From Nanobdellota archaeon (GTDB lineage: Archaea > Nanobdellota > Nanobdellia > Pacearchaeales > GW2011-AR1): a stretch of DNA of 40,021 nucleotides. This document shows positions 22,012 to 30,864 of this stretch, piece by piece. Where the stretch lies: assembly GCA_022563455.1 (NCBI GenBank), contig JADFNI010000004.1:1-40021 (forward strand), in the 5' to 3' direction. Numbering within the stretch: position 1 is the first letter of the stretch; each line of letters starts with the position of its first letter. A program made the position numbers and the translations under genes. The notes beneath the pieces are model-generated. The model ran no database searches. It saw only the letters and a program-made list of their open reading frames with translations, and was not told the DNA's origin.

Positions 22012-23202
22012 ATGATTAATATGGATAACATTCCATGGTGTGAGAAGTATCGAACAAAGTCTTTTGAGGATATTCAGGGTCAAGAGCTTGCGGTTGACAA
22101 GGTACGGTTTTTTTTGAGGAGTTTTCCTAAGAAGAAAGCAGTTATTCTTCACGGGGCTCCTGGGACTGGAAAAACTAGTCTTGCTTATGCTATTGCTTAT
22201 GAAACTGATTCGGAGATACTTGAACTTAATGCTAGTGATCTACGAAATAAAGAAAAGATCGCAGCAATAATCGGTCCTGCTAGTAGGCAGAAAAGTTTGT
22301 TTAATAAAAGTAAAATTATTTTGGTTGACGAGGTTGATGGAGTTTCTGCTATAAAGGATCGTGGTGGGCTTGGAGAATTACTTAGTTTGTTAGAGAAATC
22401 TGCTTTTCCTGTTATTATAACTGCGAATGATATTTGGCAGAAAAAGTTTAATCTTCTTAGACAAAAGTCTGAAGTTGTGGGTCTTAAGGAGGTTGATTAT
22501 AAAATTATTCTTGGAATATTGAATGAGGTTTGCGAGAAAGAAAATTGTGCGGTTTCTGGTGATATATTAACTTCAATTTCTATTCGAGCTCGGGGGGATA
22601 TTAGGGCTGCAATTAATGATTTACAGATATTGTCTAAAATGGATTCTCCTGAACTTATGAAGGAAGTTGGAGAGAGAAATAAAGAGCAATCTATTTTTAG
22701 TGCTTTGCAATTCGTATTTAAGAATTCGAAAATTGATGACGCTATGATTAAGGTTTTTGATGAAGTTAATATGCCACTTGATGAGATTTTTTTATGGATT
22801 GAAGAGAATATTCCTTTAGAATATAGTGGAGCTGAACTTGTGAAGGCATATGACGCGCTTTCTTTGGCTGATGTTTTTAGGGGCAGAATTCAAAGACAGC
22901 GATACTGGAGATTTATGGTTTATGAATATTTTTTGCTAGGGGCTGGTGTTGCTAGTGTAAAAAAATATAATCGGGCTGGATGGACGGGATATAAAAAACC
23001 TAGTAGAATTCTTAAAATTTGGCTTCAAAATCAAAGGGCTATGAAGAAAAAAACTATATGTATTAAGTACGCCAAGGTTTGTCATATATCTATTAAAACT
23101 GCGATGAAGGATTTTTTGTTATTGAAAATTATACTTGAGAATTCTAAAATTAGGGAACAAATGAGGCTTAGCAGTGAAGAGATTGATTATTTGGAAAAAT
23201 AA
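22012..23202 (+). CDS. rfcL: Replication factor C large subunit
   Basis: Second clamp-loader subunit. WCEKYRTKSFEDIQGQ, Walker A GAPGTGKTS (48-56), ELNASDLRNK, LVDEVDGVSA and the sensor region IITANDIWQKKF identify it; ARGDIRAAINDLQIL is the sensor 2 region. At 396 residues it is shorter than many archaeal large subunits, and I see no obvious PIP box at the C-terminus, which ends in a helical SSEEIDYLEK. The ATG at 22012 abuts the rfcS stop; a second ATG at 22021 is possible. Confidence 0.94.
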   Translation: MINMDNIPWCEKYRTKSFEDIQGQELAVDKVRFFLRSFPKKKAVILHGAPGTGKTSLAYAIAYETDSEILELNASDLRNKEKIAAIIGPASRQKSLFNKSKIILVDEVDGVSAIKDRGGLGELLSLLEKSAFPVIITANDIWQKKFNLLRQKSEVVGLKEVDYKIILGILNEVCEKENCAVSGDILTSISIRARGDIRAAINDLQILSKMDSPELMKEVGERNKEQSIFSALQFVFKNSKIDDAMIKVFDEVNMPLDEIFLWIEENIPLEYSGAELVKAYDALSLADVFRGRIQRQRYWRFMVYEYFLLGAGVASVKKYNRAGWTGYKKPSRILKIWLQNQRAMKKKTICIKYAKVCHISIKTAMKDFLLLKIILENSKIREQMRLSSEEIDYLEK

Positions 23203-23209
23203 TATTAGT

Positions 23210-23632
23210 TTATTGGTTAATTATATTGTTAGTTAGAAGTTCTTTGTTTGCATTGTTGTTTGCTATGGAGTTTCCAGTTAATGGTACTAGGCTTGGGATT
23301 AGGTTTTTTCCATCTTTTGTAACATACATTGTGAAGTTTTCACTCTCTATAGATAATCTTATTTCATAGAATTGTCCGCCGTCTATTGCACTTATTACCC
23401 TAGCTGTTGCTCCTTGTGTCTCTGCGAAATCGATTAATCTTTGTCCTGCAACAGCTGCTGGGACATTTGAACTTGAGTTGGAAATTCCGGATCCATTAAA
23501 GATTACTATTGCGAGAATGATTGCTAAAATAATTGAGAGAATAGCATAACCATTACCAAAGATGTCTTTTAGTGCTTTTCCAATTGCTTTTTTATATTTT
23601 CCAATTGGAATTTCGATCTCTTTTTTTGACAT
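23210..23632 (-). CDS. Membrane-anchored extracytoplasmic protein, DsbC-N-like
   Basis: A 140-residue protein with a basic N-terminal cytoplasmic stretch, one membrane helix (GYAILSIILAIILAIVIFN) and an extracellular domain. The domain segment FYEIRLSIESENFTMYVTKDGKNLIPSLVPL resembles the small beta domain found N-terminal to thioredoxin-like folds in DsbC/DsbA-type proteins, but no thioredoxin domain or CxxC follows; the protein then ends in an Asn-rich tail. It may be a shortened relative. It is convergent with rfcL and divergent from thyA. A minus-strand TATA box CTTTATAAAT lies about 25 bases upstream of the ATG. Confidence 0.6.
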   Translation of the reverse strand: MSKKEIEIPIGKYKKAIGKALKDIFGNGYAILSIILAIILAIVIFNGSGISNSSSNVPAAVAGQRLIDFAETQGATARVISAIDGGQFYEIRLSIESENFTMYVTKDGKNLIPSLVPLTGNSIANNNANKELLTNNIINQ

Positions 23633-23725
23633 AATTGGTTTACAAAATTATTATTTATAAAGTTTTAGGAGTTATATATAGTTTAGAATATAAGTATTTA
23701 TTAAATGATCTTGATTTTATATGAA

Positions 23726-24805
23726 ATGAAAGCTTATTTAGATTTACAAAAAAGAATTCTTGTTGAAGGTGATGTTGAGTTTGAACCAAGAACAAAAACA
23801 TATACAATTGGAATTTCAGGTCATCAATGTGAATATAATCTTAGTGATGGATTTCCTATGATCACTACTAAGAATGTTCCTCCAAGATTACCATTTGAAG
23901 AATTGTTTTGGAAGCTTAGGGGAGAGAGAAATGTTAAAGGTCTTGTTGATAGAAATGTGCATATTTGGACAGCAAATGCATTTGATAAGTATTTAACAGA
24001 TACTGGTCAAAGTGAGACTATTCCAAAACATACTCCAGAATGGAATGAGCAATTTAAAATTTATTCTAAAAAACTTAAAGAAGATCCTGATTTTGCAAAA
24101 GCTTCAGGGGATTTAGGACCTGTTTATGGGAATCAATGGAGACATTGGCCAAGAATTGGTGGGGGAGAGGTTGACCAATTAGAGAATCTTATTAAGGGAA
24201 TTAAAAAAAATCCTGGATCAAGATATCATGTCTTATCTGCATGGAATGTTGGAGATTTAAAAGAAATGGCACTAGGGCCTTGTCCATTTTGGCATCAATT
24301 TACTGTTTATGGAGACCAGTTAGATTTACATATGGTACTAAGGAGTTGTGATACTTATCTTGGAATTCCTTTTAATATTGCTCAGGATTCATTATTAGCC
24401 CATATGGTTGCAAAAGAGACTGATTTGATTCCTCGAAAATTTATACATACCACAATCAATACACACATATATCTTGGAGTAGAGCCTAGAGCAATTTTTT
24501 GGAGTGATGAAGATAATGTTATTGAATTTAAAAGACGAATTGGTGCAATTAAAGGTAAAGAAGAATATCTTGGATTAAAAGAATGGTACATTAATAATGC
24601 TCCTGAAGAGAGCGAGGGAAATGAGGGAAAAGACCATGTACCTTTTGTATTGGAACAGCTTTCTAAGGAACCTAGATGTCTTCCAGATATAACTATTAGA
24701 GACATTCCACTGTTGGAGGCAATTAAACTTCCAGTTAAAGAAGTGGTATCTTGGGAAGGGTATGATCCTCATAAATGGGATTCTAAGGCTGAGATGGCTG
24801 CTTAA
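23726..24805 (+). CDS. thyA: Thymidylate synthase (ThyA type)
   Basis: Makes dTMP from dUMP with methylenetetrahydrofolate. Catalytic Cys186 lies in ALGPCPFWHQF; RSCDTYLGIPFNIAQ, DLGPVYGNQWRHWP, NTHIYLGVEP and the C-terminal GYDPHKW are all family landmarks. Near residues 95-130 there is an insertion relative to the E. coli enzyme (from NAFDKYLTDTGQ to DFAKAS), giving 359 residues. I chose the ATG at 23726 because MKAYLDLQKRILVEGD aligns with the family start; an in-frame ATG at 23705 would add MILILYE and is the alternative because TATATATAG (23673-23681) is spaced for a leaderless start there. The thymidylate kinase gene follows after 4 bases. Confidence 0.95.
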   Translation: MKAYLDLQKRILVEGDVEFEPRTKTYTIGISGHQCEYNLSDGFPMITTKNVPPRLPFEELFWKLRGERNVKGLVDRNVHIWTANAFDKYLTDTGQSETIPKHTPEWNEQFKIYSKKLKEDPDFAKASGDLGPVYGNQWRHWPRIGGGEVDQLENLIKGIKKNPGSRYHVLSAWNVGDLKEMALGPCPFWHQFTVYGDQLDLHMVLRSCDTYLGIPFNIAQDSLLAHMVAKETDLIPRKFIHTTINTHIYLGVEPRAIFWSDEDNVIEFKRRIGAIKGKEEYLGLKEWYINNAPEESEGNEGKDHVPFVLEQLSKEPRCLPDITIRDIPLLEAIKLPVKEVVSWEGYDPHKWDSKAEMAA

Positions 24806-24809
24806 AATT

Positions 24810-25520
24810 ATGGAGAAGGGAAAATTAATTGTTATTGAAGGGACGGATTGTTCTGGAAAGGAGACTCAGACTAAGATGCTTGTGGATCGTTTAAAAAATG
24901 AGGGAGTGTTTTGTGATACTCTTAGTTTTCCTCAGTACGGTACTTCTACAGGGAGGATAGTTGGGGAATGTTATCTTGGAAAACCAGGGATGGGGCCTTC
25001 TTGGTTTAAAGATCCCAGTAAACTTGATTCAAAGATAGCTTCTCTTTATTATGCTGCTGACAGGAGGGCTTTACTTCCAAGGATTAATGAGACACTAGAT
25101 CGTGGGATGCATCTTATTCTGGATAGATATGTTTCTTCTAATATGGCTCATCAGGGTGGGAAGATAGATAACGATGTTGAACGAGAAGAGTTCTATATTG
25201 GCCTTGATGAATTAGAGTATGGGTTTCTTGAGCTTCCAAGACCTGATCTGACATTGTTCTTGTATATGCCATATAAAATGGGAATGGGGCTTAGGGGAAA
25301 TAGGGATGAAGGAGCAGATGCTCATGAGGCGGACCAGAATCACTTGAGAGATGCAGAAAGAGCTTTTTTACAATTGGAAGAGTTACAATTTGAAGAGCTA
25401 GACTATTGGATGAGGATAAATTGTGTTAGTAAAGGTCTTGATGGAGATATTATTAGAACTCCAGAGGACATTCATGGTGATGTTTTTGATTATGTTTCTA
25501 ATTTAATTAACGATTCGTAA
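24810..25520 (+). CDS. tmk: Thymidylate kinase
   Basis: Phosphorylates dTMP to dTDP. P-loop GTDCSGKETQ (11-20), the LDRYVSSNMAHQGGK dTMP-binding/DRY segment and the later RNRDEGADAHEADQNHLR region (lid) identify it; 236 residues, slightly longer than the bacterial enzyme. Start ATG 24810 lies 4 bases after thyA, so product and next enzyme of the pathway are made from one mRNA. An in-frame upstream ATG at 24762 lies inside thyA and is unlikely. Confidence 0.92.
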   Translation: MEKGKLIVIEGTDCSGKETQTKMLVDRLKNEGVFCDTLSFPQYGTSTGRIVGECYLGKPGMGPSWFKDPSKLDSKIASLYYAADRRALLPRINETLDRGMHLILDRYVSSNMAHQGGKIDNDVEREEFYIGLDELEYGFLELPRPDLTLFLYMPYKMGMGLRGNRDEGADAHEADQNHLRDAERAFLQLEELQFEELDYWMRINCVSKGLDGDIIRTPEDIHGDVFDYVSNLINDS

Positions 25521-25527
25521 TTCTTAA

Positions 25528-25636
25528 GTAACGTTACCAAAAATCACAATAATCTTTAAATACTCTTTAAATTTTAATAACCTTGCGGCTACAACAAATT
25601 GTATGTAGGCTTCGTACAAGATACAATATCTTGTAC
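25528..25636 (+). promoter_or_regulatory. nrdR leader with three palindromes
   Basis: The 127-base gap before nrdR holds the palindrome GTAACGTTAC (25528-25537), TATA candidates TTTAAATA (25555-25562) and TTTAAATTTT (25566-25575), an imperfect palindrome with arms CTACA/TGTAG (25589-25608), and a perfect 23-base inverted repeat with arms GTACAAGATA and TATCTTGTAC (25614-25636). The last two fall at or just after the predicted start of transcription and are the best candidates for NrdR-binding sites or an mRNA hairpin. Confidence 0.6.
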
Positions 25637-25647
25637 TTGATAAAAAA

Positions 25648-26088
25648 ATGCAGTGTCCATATTGTAATTCAGGCGACTCCAAGGTGACGAATAAAAGAGA
25701 TAGTGAGAGTATTACTCGGAGGCGACGGGAATGTTTGAAGTGCGGTAGACGATTTAGTACTTATGAAAGAGTTGAACTTGAACTCTCTGTTATAAAAAAG
25801 GATGGGAAGCGACAAGGGTTTAATCGTGCTAAGGTTTATGAGGGTGTTGTAAAAAGTCTTGAGAAAAGACCTTTTACAGGACTTCAAATTGAAGAAATTG
25901 TAAATGACATTGAGGCTCGAATACATCGGGTTGCGAAGGACAAGGACATTGCAAGTTCAAAAATTGGAGAAATAGTGATGGCAAAATTAAAAAAAATAGA
26001 TAAGGTAGCATACATTAGGTTTGCCTCAGTTTATAGGGATTTTGCGGACCTTGATGATTTTACTAAAGAGCTTAGGGGGTTGAAATAA
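25648..26088 (+). CDS. nrdR: NrdR ribonucleotide reductase repressor
   Basis: Bacterial-type transcription repressor that senses ATP/dATP and silences reductase genes. The N-terminal zinc ribbon has Cys3, Cys6, Cys29 and Cys32 (MQCPYCNSGD, RRRRECLKCGRRFSTYERVE), followed by an ATP-cone domain (VIKKDGKRQGFNRAKVYEGV to the C-terminus). Length 146 is normal. It sits 4 bases ahead of the reductase gene it would control. NrdR is widespread in bacteria and uncommon in archaea, so acquisition from a bacterium is plausible. Confidence 0.95.
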   Translation: MQCPYCNSGDSKVTNKRDSESITRRRRECLKCGRRFSTYERVELELSVIKKDGKRQGFNRAKVYEGVVKSLEKRPFTGLQIEEIVNDIEARIHRVAKDKDIASSKIGEIVMAKLKKIDKVAYIRFASVYRDFADLDDFTKELRGLK

Positions 26089-26092
26089 AAAG

Positions 26093-29000
26093 ATGGCTGC
26101 TGGGGTGGAAATGGGTGCTATGGGATCTGATTATCTTGAACCGATAAGGTTCCAGGAAATTAGGAATGAAATTTCTGGGCGCCTAAGTAAGTATATGAAT
26201 ATTAGTCCTAATGCACGATTTGTTGCTGATGGGGTTTATGATAAGCGTTTAGAAAATGGGGAAAGGGAACAGTTTGAAGATAGGATTGCAGGGGTTGTTC
26301 TTGATATTGCGAGTGCGGATTTAAGATATCTTCCTGTGGAAATGGATGCTCCAGATAGGGAAGAACACGTAATTCGTAGGGCTAATGAGTATGCTGATTT
26401 ATATATGGCTAATAAATTTAGGGCAAATACTCCAACCAATCTAAACATGGGTCGTTTAAATACCACTTATGATATTGATGGAGAACTTAAGGGTTATAGT
26501 TTTAAGTCTCAGATGGGGTCAGCCTGTTTTGTTCTTCCGGTTGAAGATACTTTTGGGTCTTCTGCTGATGATCTTGATGGAATCTTAGAATCTTGGGTAA
26601 TTCAACAGCAACTTCATAAAGGAGGTGGTGGAACTGGTTTTTCATTTTCTTCTCTTAGACCTAAGGGATCTTTGATAGGGTATAATCCTGCAGTGGATGG
26701 GATGAATTCTTTTGATTGGGATTCAAATAGAGGAGTTTCTTCAGGTTATGGGTCTTTTTTAGATCATTTTTTTAATGAGGCAACAGATGCAGTGAAACAA
26801 GGGAACAGTCGAAGAGGGGCAAATATGGGGACTATTCGGATAGACCATATGGATTTTTTAGATCACATGTATGCTAAGAAAGGAACTTCAATAGCCGATG
26901 GATTTAAGATTAAGAATTTTAATTTGAGTTATGCTATGCCTGATGAATTTATGGAGGCTGCAGAGGTCGGTGGTTCTTACACATTGTTTAATCCTCAAAG
27001 AGCTAAGCCTGAAATAAAGAGAGTTTTGGAGAAAAAATTTGGGGTTACTAATCCTGAAGTTGTTAGAAAGAGAGATCTTGCAACAAGAGAACAGTTTGAA
27101 ACTATTTTAGATAAAAATTCTAAAAATCCTTATGCACCTTTGACTACACCAAGTCTTTATTTGGACAGTGATGGTAGAACGGTTGTTAATGCATATACTG
27201 GAGATAACATAGGGACTATCGTTAATGATGAGGTCCATATAGACGCTAGAACTGTACTTGATCTCTTCTCTAAGTCCTCTCACTCTAATGGAGAGCCTGG
27301 GGCTATTTTTATTGATCGGGTAAATGAGATGAATGCAGTATTATTTCATAAAGAGATGGATGCGACTAATCCTTGCGGTGAACAACCTTTGATCCCTTAT
27401 GAGGCATGTAATCTCGGATCTATAAACCTTGGAGAATTTGTTAACTATACTAGATTGGAAGTGGGCACAGATATGAGTTGGGCCGATAAGATTGTTAAGG
27501 ATGATAAGTTTGCAAAATTTGATGAAGAGAAAGGAGAGGTTATGTATATGGACTGGGATTCTCTTGATGATACTATTAGAACTGCTACTAGATTTTTAGA
27601 TGGTGTGATTGACAGGAGTAGTTTTCCTTCTTCAAAGGTAACCGAGGCTGTAATCAATACCCGAAAGATTGGACTTGGATATATGGGGGTTGCTGATGCG
27701 ATGATTCTTTTAAAGCAGAGATATGGTAGTGAAGAGTCTTTTGAATTTGCAGAGGCTCTTGCTAAGAGGCTTCATGATGTTAGTCTTGAAGAATCTGTGA
27801 AGCTTGCTGAAGAAAGGGGAGAGTTTCCACTTTGGGATATTAGTTTTTATAATCCTGAATCTGAACACTCTAAATGGTTTGAATCTAATGATGGAAAACC
27901 TAGAACTATTGTGGATCAATTTAGGGGGAGAAGGGAACTTAGTGATAAAGTTGAGCGAGAGCATGTTATGACTTATGGTGTTAAACTTAGGAATGCTTGT
28001 AGGACTACTCAAGCCCCAACTGGAACTATTAGAAGAACTTCTGGGCAAATGTTTAATGATATGGATTTATCGATTTCTTCAGGTATAGAATCGCATTATA
28101 CTCTTGTTGGAATTTCAAATATATTAAATTCCCAGGTAATTGATACGGCTCTTGGTGCAGTTAAGTTACTTGATAGGGAGGGGCTTGATTCTAAAGAAAT
28201 TATGGGGGCTATTGAAAAGAATATGGGTAGTGCATTTATTTATAGTTATACAACTCCTGAAGTTGCAAAAGTTTTAGAGACTATTCCTAAAGATGTAAGA
28301 GATGTATTAGTTACTGCTGCTGGGGGTGAAGGGGACATTTATGAGGTTACTCCAGATCAGCATGTTCGTATGATGACAATGTTTCAAAGATGGAATGACA
28401 GTGCAATTAGTAAAACTATGAATTTGCCACCATCTTCTACTCCTGAAGATATGGCTCATACTTGGATGGATATTTGGAAACAGGGAGGGAAGGGTGGAAC
28501 TGTTTATCGGGATGGAAGTAGAGAATTTCAGATTCTTGAAACTGTTAGTCTAGAGAAAACTGTAAAAGAAGGAAATGGAGATTCAGGATTTAGAAGAACA
28601 CTTCTTCAACCTTCATTTACTATAGAACTTCCATTTATTGATTATGGTGTTGCTACAGATAATAATGGTTTAGATTTTGATCCTGAAAGATGTTTTACAA
28701 CAGTTACCTTGGATCCTACGAGGGGAAGGATAACTGGAGTATTTCAGAGTGTTGCATCAGTTAATCCTGAAACAATTTCAAGTATGACTCGGGCAAATAT
28801 AGAATTATCTGGAAGATTAAAAGGGGGCAGAAGTCTTGAAGATGTTATTGGAGATCTTGAAAAGGTTAGAGTTACAGGGAGTAGGAGTGGACGAATAAGT
28901 GATCTTGGGGCTATGGATATTCAAGATTCAAAAGAATCTGGAAGACATAGTGTTGATGGAGCAACGTCTGTTGAAGCACTTTTAAATAGTTTGTATGTAG

Positions 29001-29230
29001 TTAATTTTTTAACTCAGGGTGGAAAGAATTTTGATCCTACAGAGATGGAGGCTAGAAGATCTGCTTATTTAGCTGGAGATGCTACTATAAGAACTATTGT
29101 GAATACTCGTGGAGATTTAGATTTAGTTCAAAATACTAGTGAGCGACCGTCAATTCCTAGTGGAGAGTCTGAAAAAGTGTTAAAAGCTGGGGACTCAGTT
29201 CCTCCAGAACTCTGTCCTGAATGTCTTTGA
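26093..29230 (+). CDS. nrdJ: Adenosylcobalamin-dependent ribonucleotide reductase (class II)
   Basis: Reduces ribonucleotides to deoxyribonucleotides using a B12-generated thiyl radical. The first substrate-site cysteine is in SQMGSACFVLPVEDT; GGGGTGFSFSSLRPKG is the class II loop; TNPCGEQPLIPYEACNLGSINL holds the radical site; QAPTGTIRR is the phosphate-binding region; and LCPECL at the extreme C-terminus is the redox CxxC. The long C-terminal domain after about residue 800 is usual for NrdJ of about 1,000 residues. No ATP-cone is obvious at the N-terminus, so allosteric control may reside elsewhere. No B12 synthesis gene is in view. Same operon as nrdR. Confidence 0.93.
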   Translation: MAAGVEMGAMGSDYLEPIRFQEIRNEISGRLSKYMNISPNARFVADGVYDKRLENGEREQFEDRIAGVVLDIASADLRYLPVEMDAPDREEHVIRRANEYADLYMANKFRANTPTNLNMGRLNTTYDIDGELKGYSFKSQMGSACFVLPVEDTFGSSADDLDGILESWVIQQQLHKGGGGTGFSFSSLRPKGSLIGYNPAVDGMNSFDWDSNRGVSSGYGSFLDHFFNEATDAVKQGNSRRGANMGTIRIDHMDFLDHMYAKKGTSIADGFKIKNFNLSYAMPDEFMEAAEVGGSYTLFNPQRAKPEIKRVLEKKFGVTNPEVVRKRDLATREQFETILDKNSKNPYAPLTTPSLYLDSDGRTVVNAYTGDNIGTIVNDEVHIDARTVLDLFSKSSHSNGEPGAIFIDRVNEMNAVLFHKEMDATNPCGEQPLIPYEACNLGSINLGEFVNYTRLEVGTDMSWADKIVKDDKFAKFDEEKGEVMYMDWDSLDDTIRTATRFLDGVIDRSSFPSSKVTEAVINTRKIGLGYMGVADAMILLKQRYGSEESFEFAEALAKRLHDVSLEESVKLAEERGEFPLWDISFYNPESEHSKWFESNDGKPRTIVDQFRGRRELSDKVEREHVMTYGVKLRNACRTTQAPTGTIRRTSGQMFNDMDLSISSGIESHYTLVGISNILNSQVIDTALGAVKLLDREGLDSKEIMGAIEKNMGSAFIYSYTTPEVAKVLETIPKDVRDVLVTAAGGEGDIYEVTPDQHVRMMTMFQRWNDSAISKTMNLPPSSTPEDMAHTWMDIWKQGGKGGTVYRDGSREFQILETVSLEKTVKEGNGDSGFRRTLLQPSFTIELPFIDYGVATDNNGLDFDPERCFTTVTLDPTRGRITGVFQSVASVNPETISSMTRANIELSGRLKGGRSLEDVIGDLEKVRVTGSRSGRISDLGAMDIQDSKESGRHSVDGATSVEALLNSLYVVNFLTQGGKNFDPTEMEARRSAYLAGDATIRTIVNTRGDLDLVQNTSERPSIPSGESEKVLKAGDSVPPELCPECL

Positions 29231-29323
29231 GACTTCTAAGGGGTATGATTTTGGAAGTAATGATGTTTAAAATATATTTTGGGTCTTGATAATTCTTATA
29301 AGTAGTGGTGAGTAATAAAATGG

Positions 29324-30349
29324 ATGATGATTATTGGACTTACAGGAAGTATTGCTGCTGGAAAGGGTGTTGTGTCTGATTTTTTAAAAGATAAGGGGTT
29401 TGTTTATCTTTCTTTGTCAAACGAATTAAGAGAAATTGCTCGGAAGAGGAAAATTGAAATTACGAGAGTTAATCTTCAAGATCTTGGAAACTCACTTCGA
29501 AGAGAATTTAGTCCAAGTGTTCTTGCTAATACTGTTATTGAAAAGATAAATAAACAGGCTCTTGAGAAAGTCATAGTTGATGGGATTAGGAATCCTAGTG
29601 AAATTAAGGAACTTAAAAAGTTGAAGAATTTTTTTCTGGTATCTGTTGATGCACCTATTGAACAAAGATTTCAAAGATGTGTTGATAGGAACAGGGAGAG
29701 TGATCCTATAAGTTATATGGATTTTTTGTCTATTGATGAGAGAGATAAAGGAATGGGAGAGGATTTACTTACGGGTCAAGGTGTTGCAAGGTGTATGAGT
29801 GAAGCTGATTTTACTTTTACTAATTCTGGGACTCTTGACGATGCAAAAAAAGATATAGATATCTTGTTTGATAAAATAAATGATTCAATACCTCGGCCTA
29901 GTTGGGATGAGTATTTCTCGGATATAAGTAAGGCTGTTGCAAAAAGAGCTACATGTAACAGGGGAAAAGCTGGGTGCGTTATTGTAAAAAATAAACATAT
30001 ACTTGTTTCTGGATATGTTGGTTCTCCGAATGGGCTCCCCCATTGCGATGAGGTAGGGCATCAGATGGAGTCTACTATTCATGAGGATGGAGTTGAAAGA
30101 GAGCACTGTATTAGAACTACACATGCCGAGCAAAACGCAATTTGTCAAGCGGCAAAGCTTGGAATATCAATTGACGGTGCAACTATTTACTGTAAGATGG
30201 AGCCTTGTTCTGTTTGTGCAAAAATAATAATTAATTCTGGAATTAGAAGAGTTGTTTGTGAGAAGAGGTATCAATCAGGAGCACAGAGCTTACTGGAAGA
30301 AGGTGGGGTTTTGGTAGATGTTCTTAATGAAGAAGTTGAAGGATATTAA
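29324..30349 (+). CDS. P-loop (d)NMP kinase-like domain fused to dCMP deaminase
   Basis: The N-terminal half (about 1-185) is a P-loop kinase-like domain: GLTGSIAAGKG (5-15), later VIVDGIRNPSEIKELKK and SVDAPIEQRFQR, similar to dephospho-CoA kinase and to viral dNMP kinases. The C-terminal half is a zinc-dependent deoxycytidylate deaminase with the catalytic HAEQNAI near 267 and PCSVCAK near 294-300, and ligands in the CDEVGHQ/HEDGVEREHC region. The deaminase makes dUMP for ThyA. A TATA-like TTCTTATAAG (29294-29302) is spaced for a leaderless start. The same domain order is known in fungal dCMP deaminases. Whether the kinase part is active is unclear, since its lid arginines cannot be judged by eye. 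Confidence 0.9.
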   Translation: MMIIGLTGSIAAGKGVVSDFLKDKGFVYLSLSNELREIARKRKIEITRVNLQDLGNSLRREFSPSVLANTVIEKINKQALEKVIVDGIRNPSEIKELKKLKNFFLVSVDAPIEQRFQRCVDRNRESDPISYMDFLSIDERDKGMGEDLLTGQGVARCMSEADFTFTNSGTLDDAKKDIDILFDKINDSIPRPSWDEYFSDISKAVAKRATCNRGKAGCVIVKNKHILVSGYVGSPNGLPHCDEVGHQMESTIHEDGVEREHCIRTTHAEQNAICQAAKLGISIDGATIYCKMEPCSVCAKIIINSGIRRVVCEKRYQSGAQSLLEEGGVLVDVLNEEVEGY

Positions 30350-30402
30350 AGAATATTAATTTTCACAACCTTTTTAAATTGATTATTTGATATTAGTTTA
30401 AT

Positions 30403-30477
30403 GGCTCCGTAGCTCAGCCTGGTTAGAGCACTGGACTTTTAATCCAGGTGTCGGGGGTTCAAATCCCCTCGGGGCCA
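30403..30477 (+). tRNA. tRNA-Lys(TTT)
   Basis: Acceptor GGCTCCG/CGGGGCC, D arm GCTC/GAGC, anticodon stem CTGGA/TCCAG with loop CTTTTAA (TTT), T arm GGGGG-TTCAAAT-CCCCT, discriminator A. TTTTTAAATT (30371-30380) is placed as a TATA box. No intron. Confidence 0.95.
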
Positions 30478-30582
30478 TTTCATTATTTGAACCAAGGTTC
30501 AACCAAATAGGTACAATATTCTTTGTGATCTCCGACGTCATTAATTGGATATATACTTATACTATAAAACATTTAATGAGTT

Positions 30583-30864
30583 ATGAAGAAGATTGCTGAA
30601 ATGAATATGGAGGTTATTGGAGAATCATTTCCAACAGTGCAAAAAATTCAATTGAAAGATTTTTTGAAAGATGAGAAATTTGAATTTTTAATTCCAAGAT
30701 ATAATCCATGGGCTGGGTGGATTGAAATTTTTTTTATTTCTCCACAAGAGGAATGGATAGTTATAGGTGATGATCCATTTGAGGGGACTTTAAGTGGGAG
30801 TCTTGAAGGTAGTAAGTTTGAAGAAACGGTTTCTTGGAAAAAGGATTTGATAAAATGTATTTGA
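30583..30864 (+). CDS. Orphan protein, 93 aa
   Basis: No family recognised. The frame starts MKKIAEMNMEVIGESF and has an aromatic-rich middle (NPWAGWIEIFFISPQEEWIVIGDDPFEGT), suggesting a small beta-rich soluble domain. TATA-like ATATATACT about 30 bases upstream supports the ATG at 30583. Its last ten bases overlap the next gene's ATG in another frame, so the two are probably coupled. Base composition is poorer in C than the operon genes that follow. Confidence 0.6.
   Translation: MKKIAEMNMEVIGESFPTVQKIQLKDFLKDEKFEFLIPRYNPWAGWIEIFFISPQEEWIVIGDDPFEGTLSGSLEGSKFEETVSWKKDLIKCI

Noticed and set aside
30487..30502. Palindrome TTGAACC-AA-GGTTCAA after tRNA-Lys
   Set aside because: Short, lies well upstream of the TATA region of the next gene, and echoes the common tRNA T-loop sequence; I see no function to assign.
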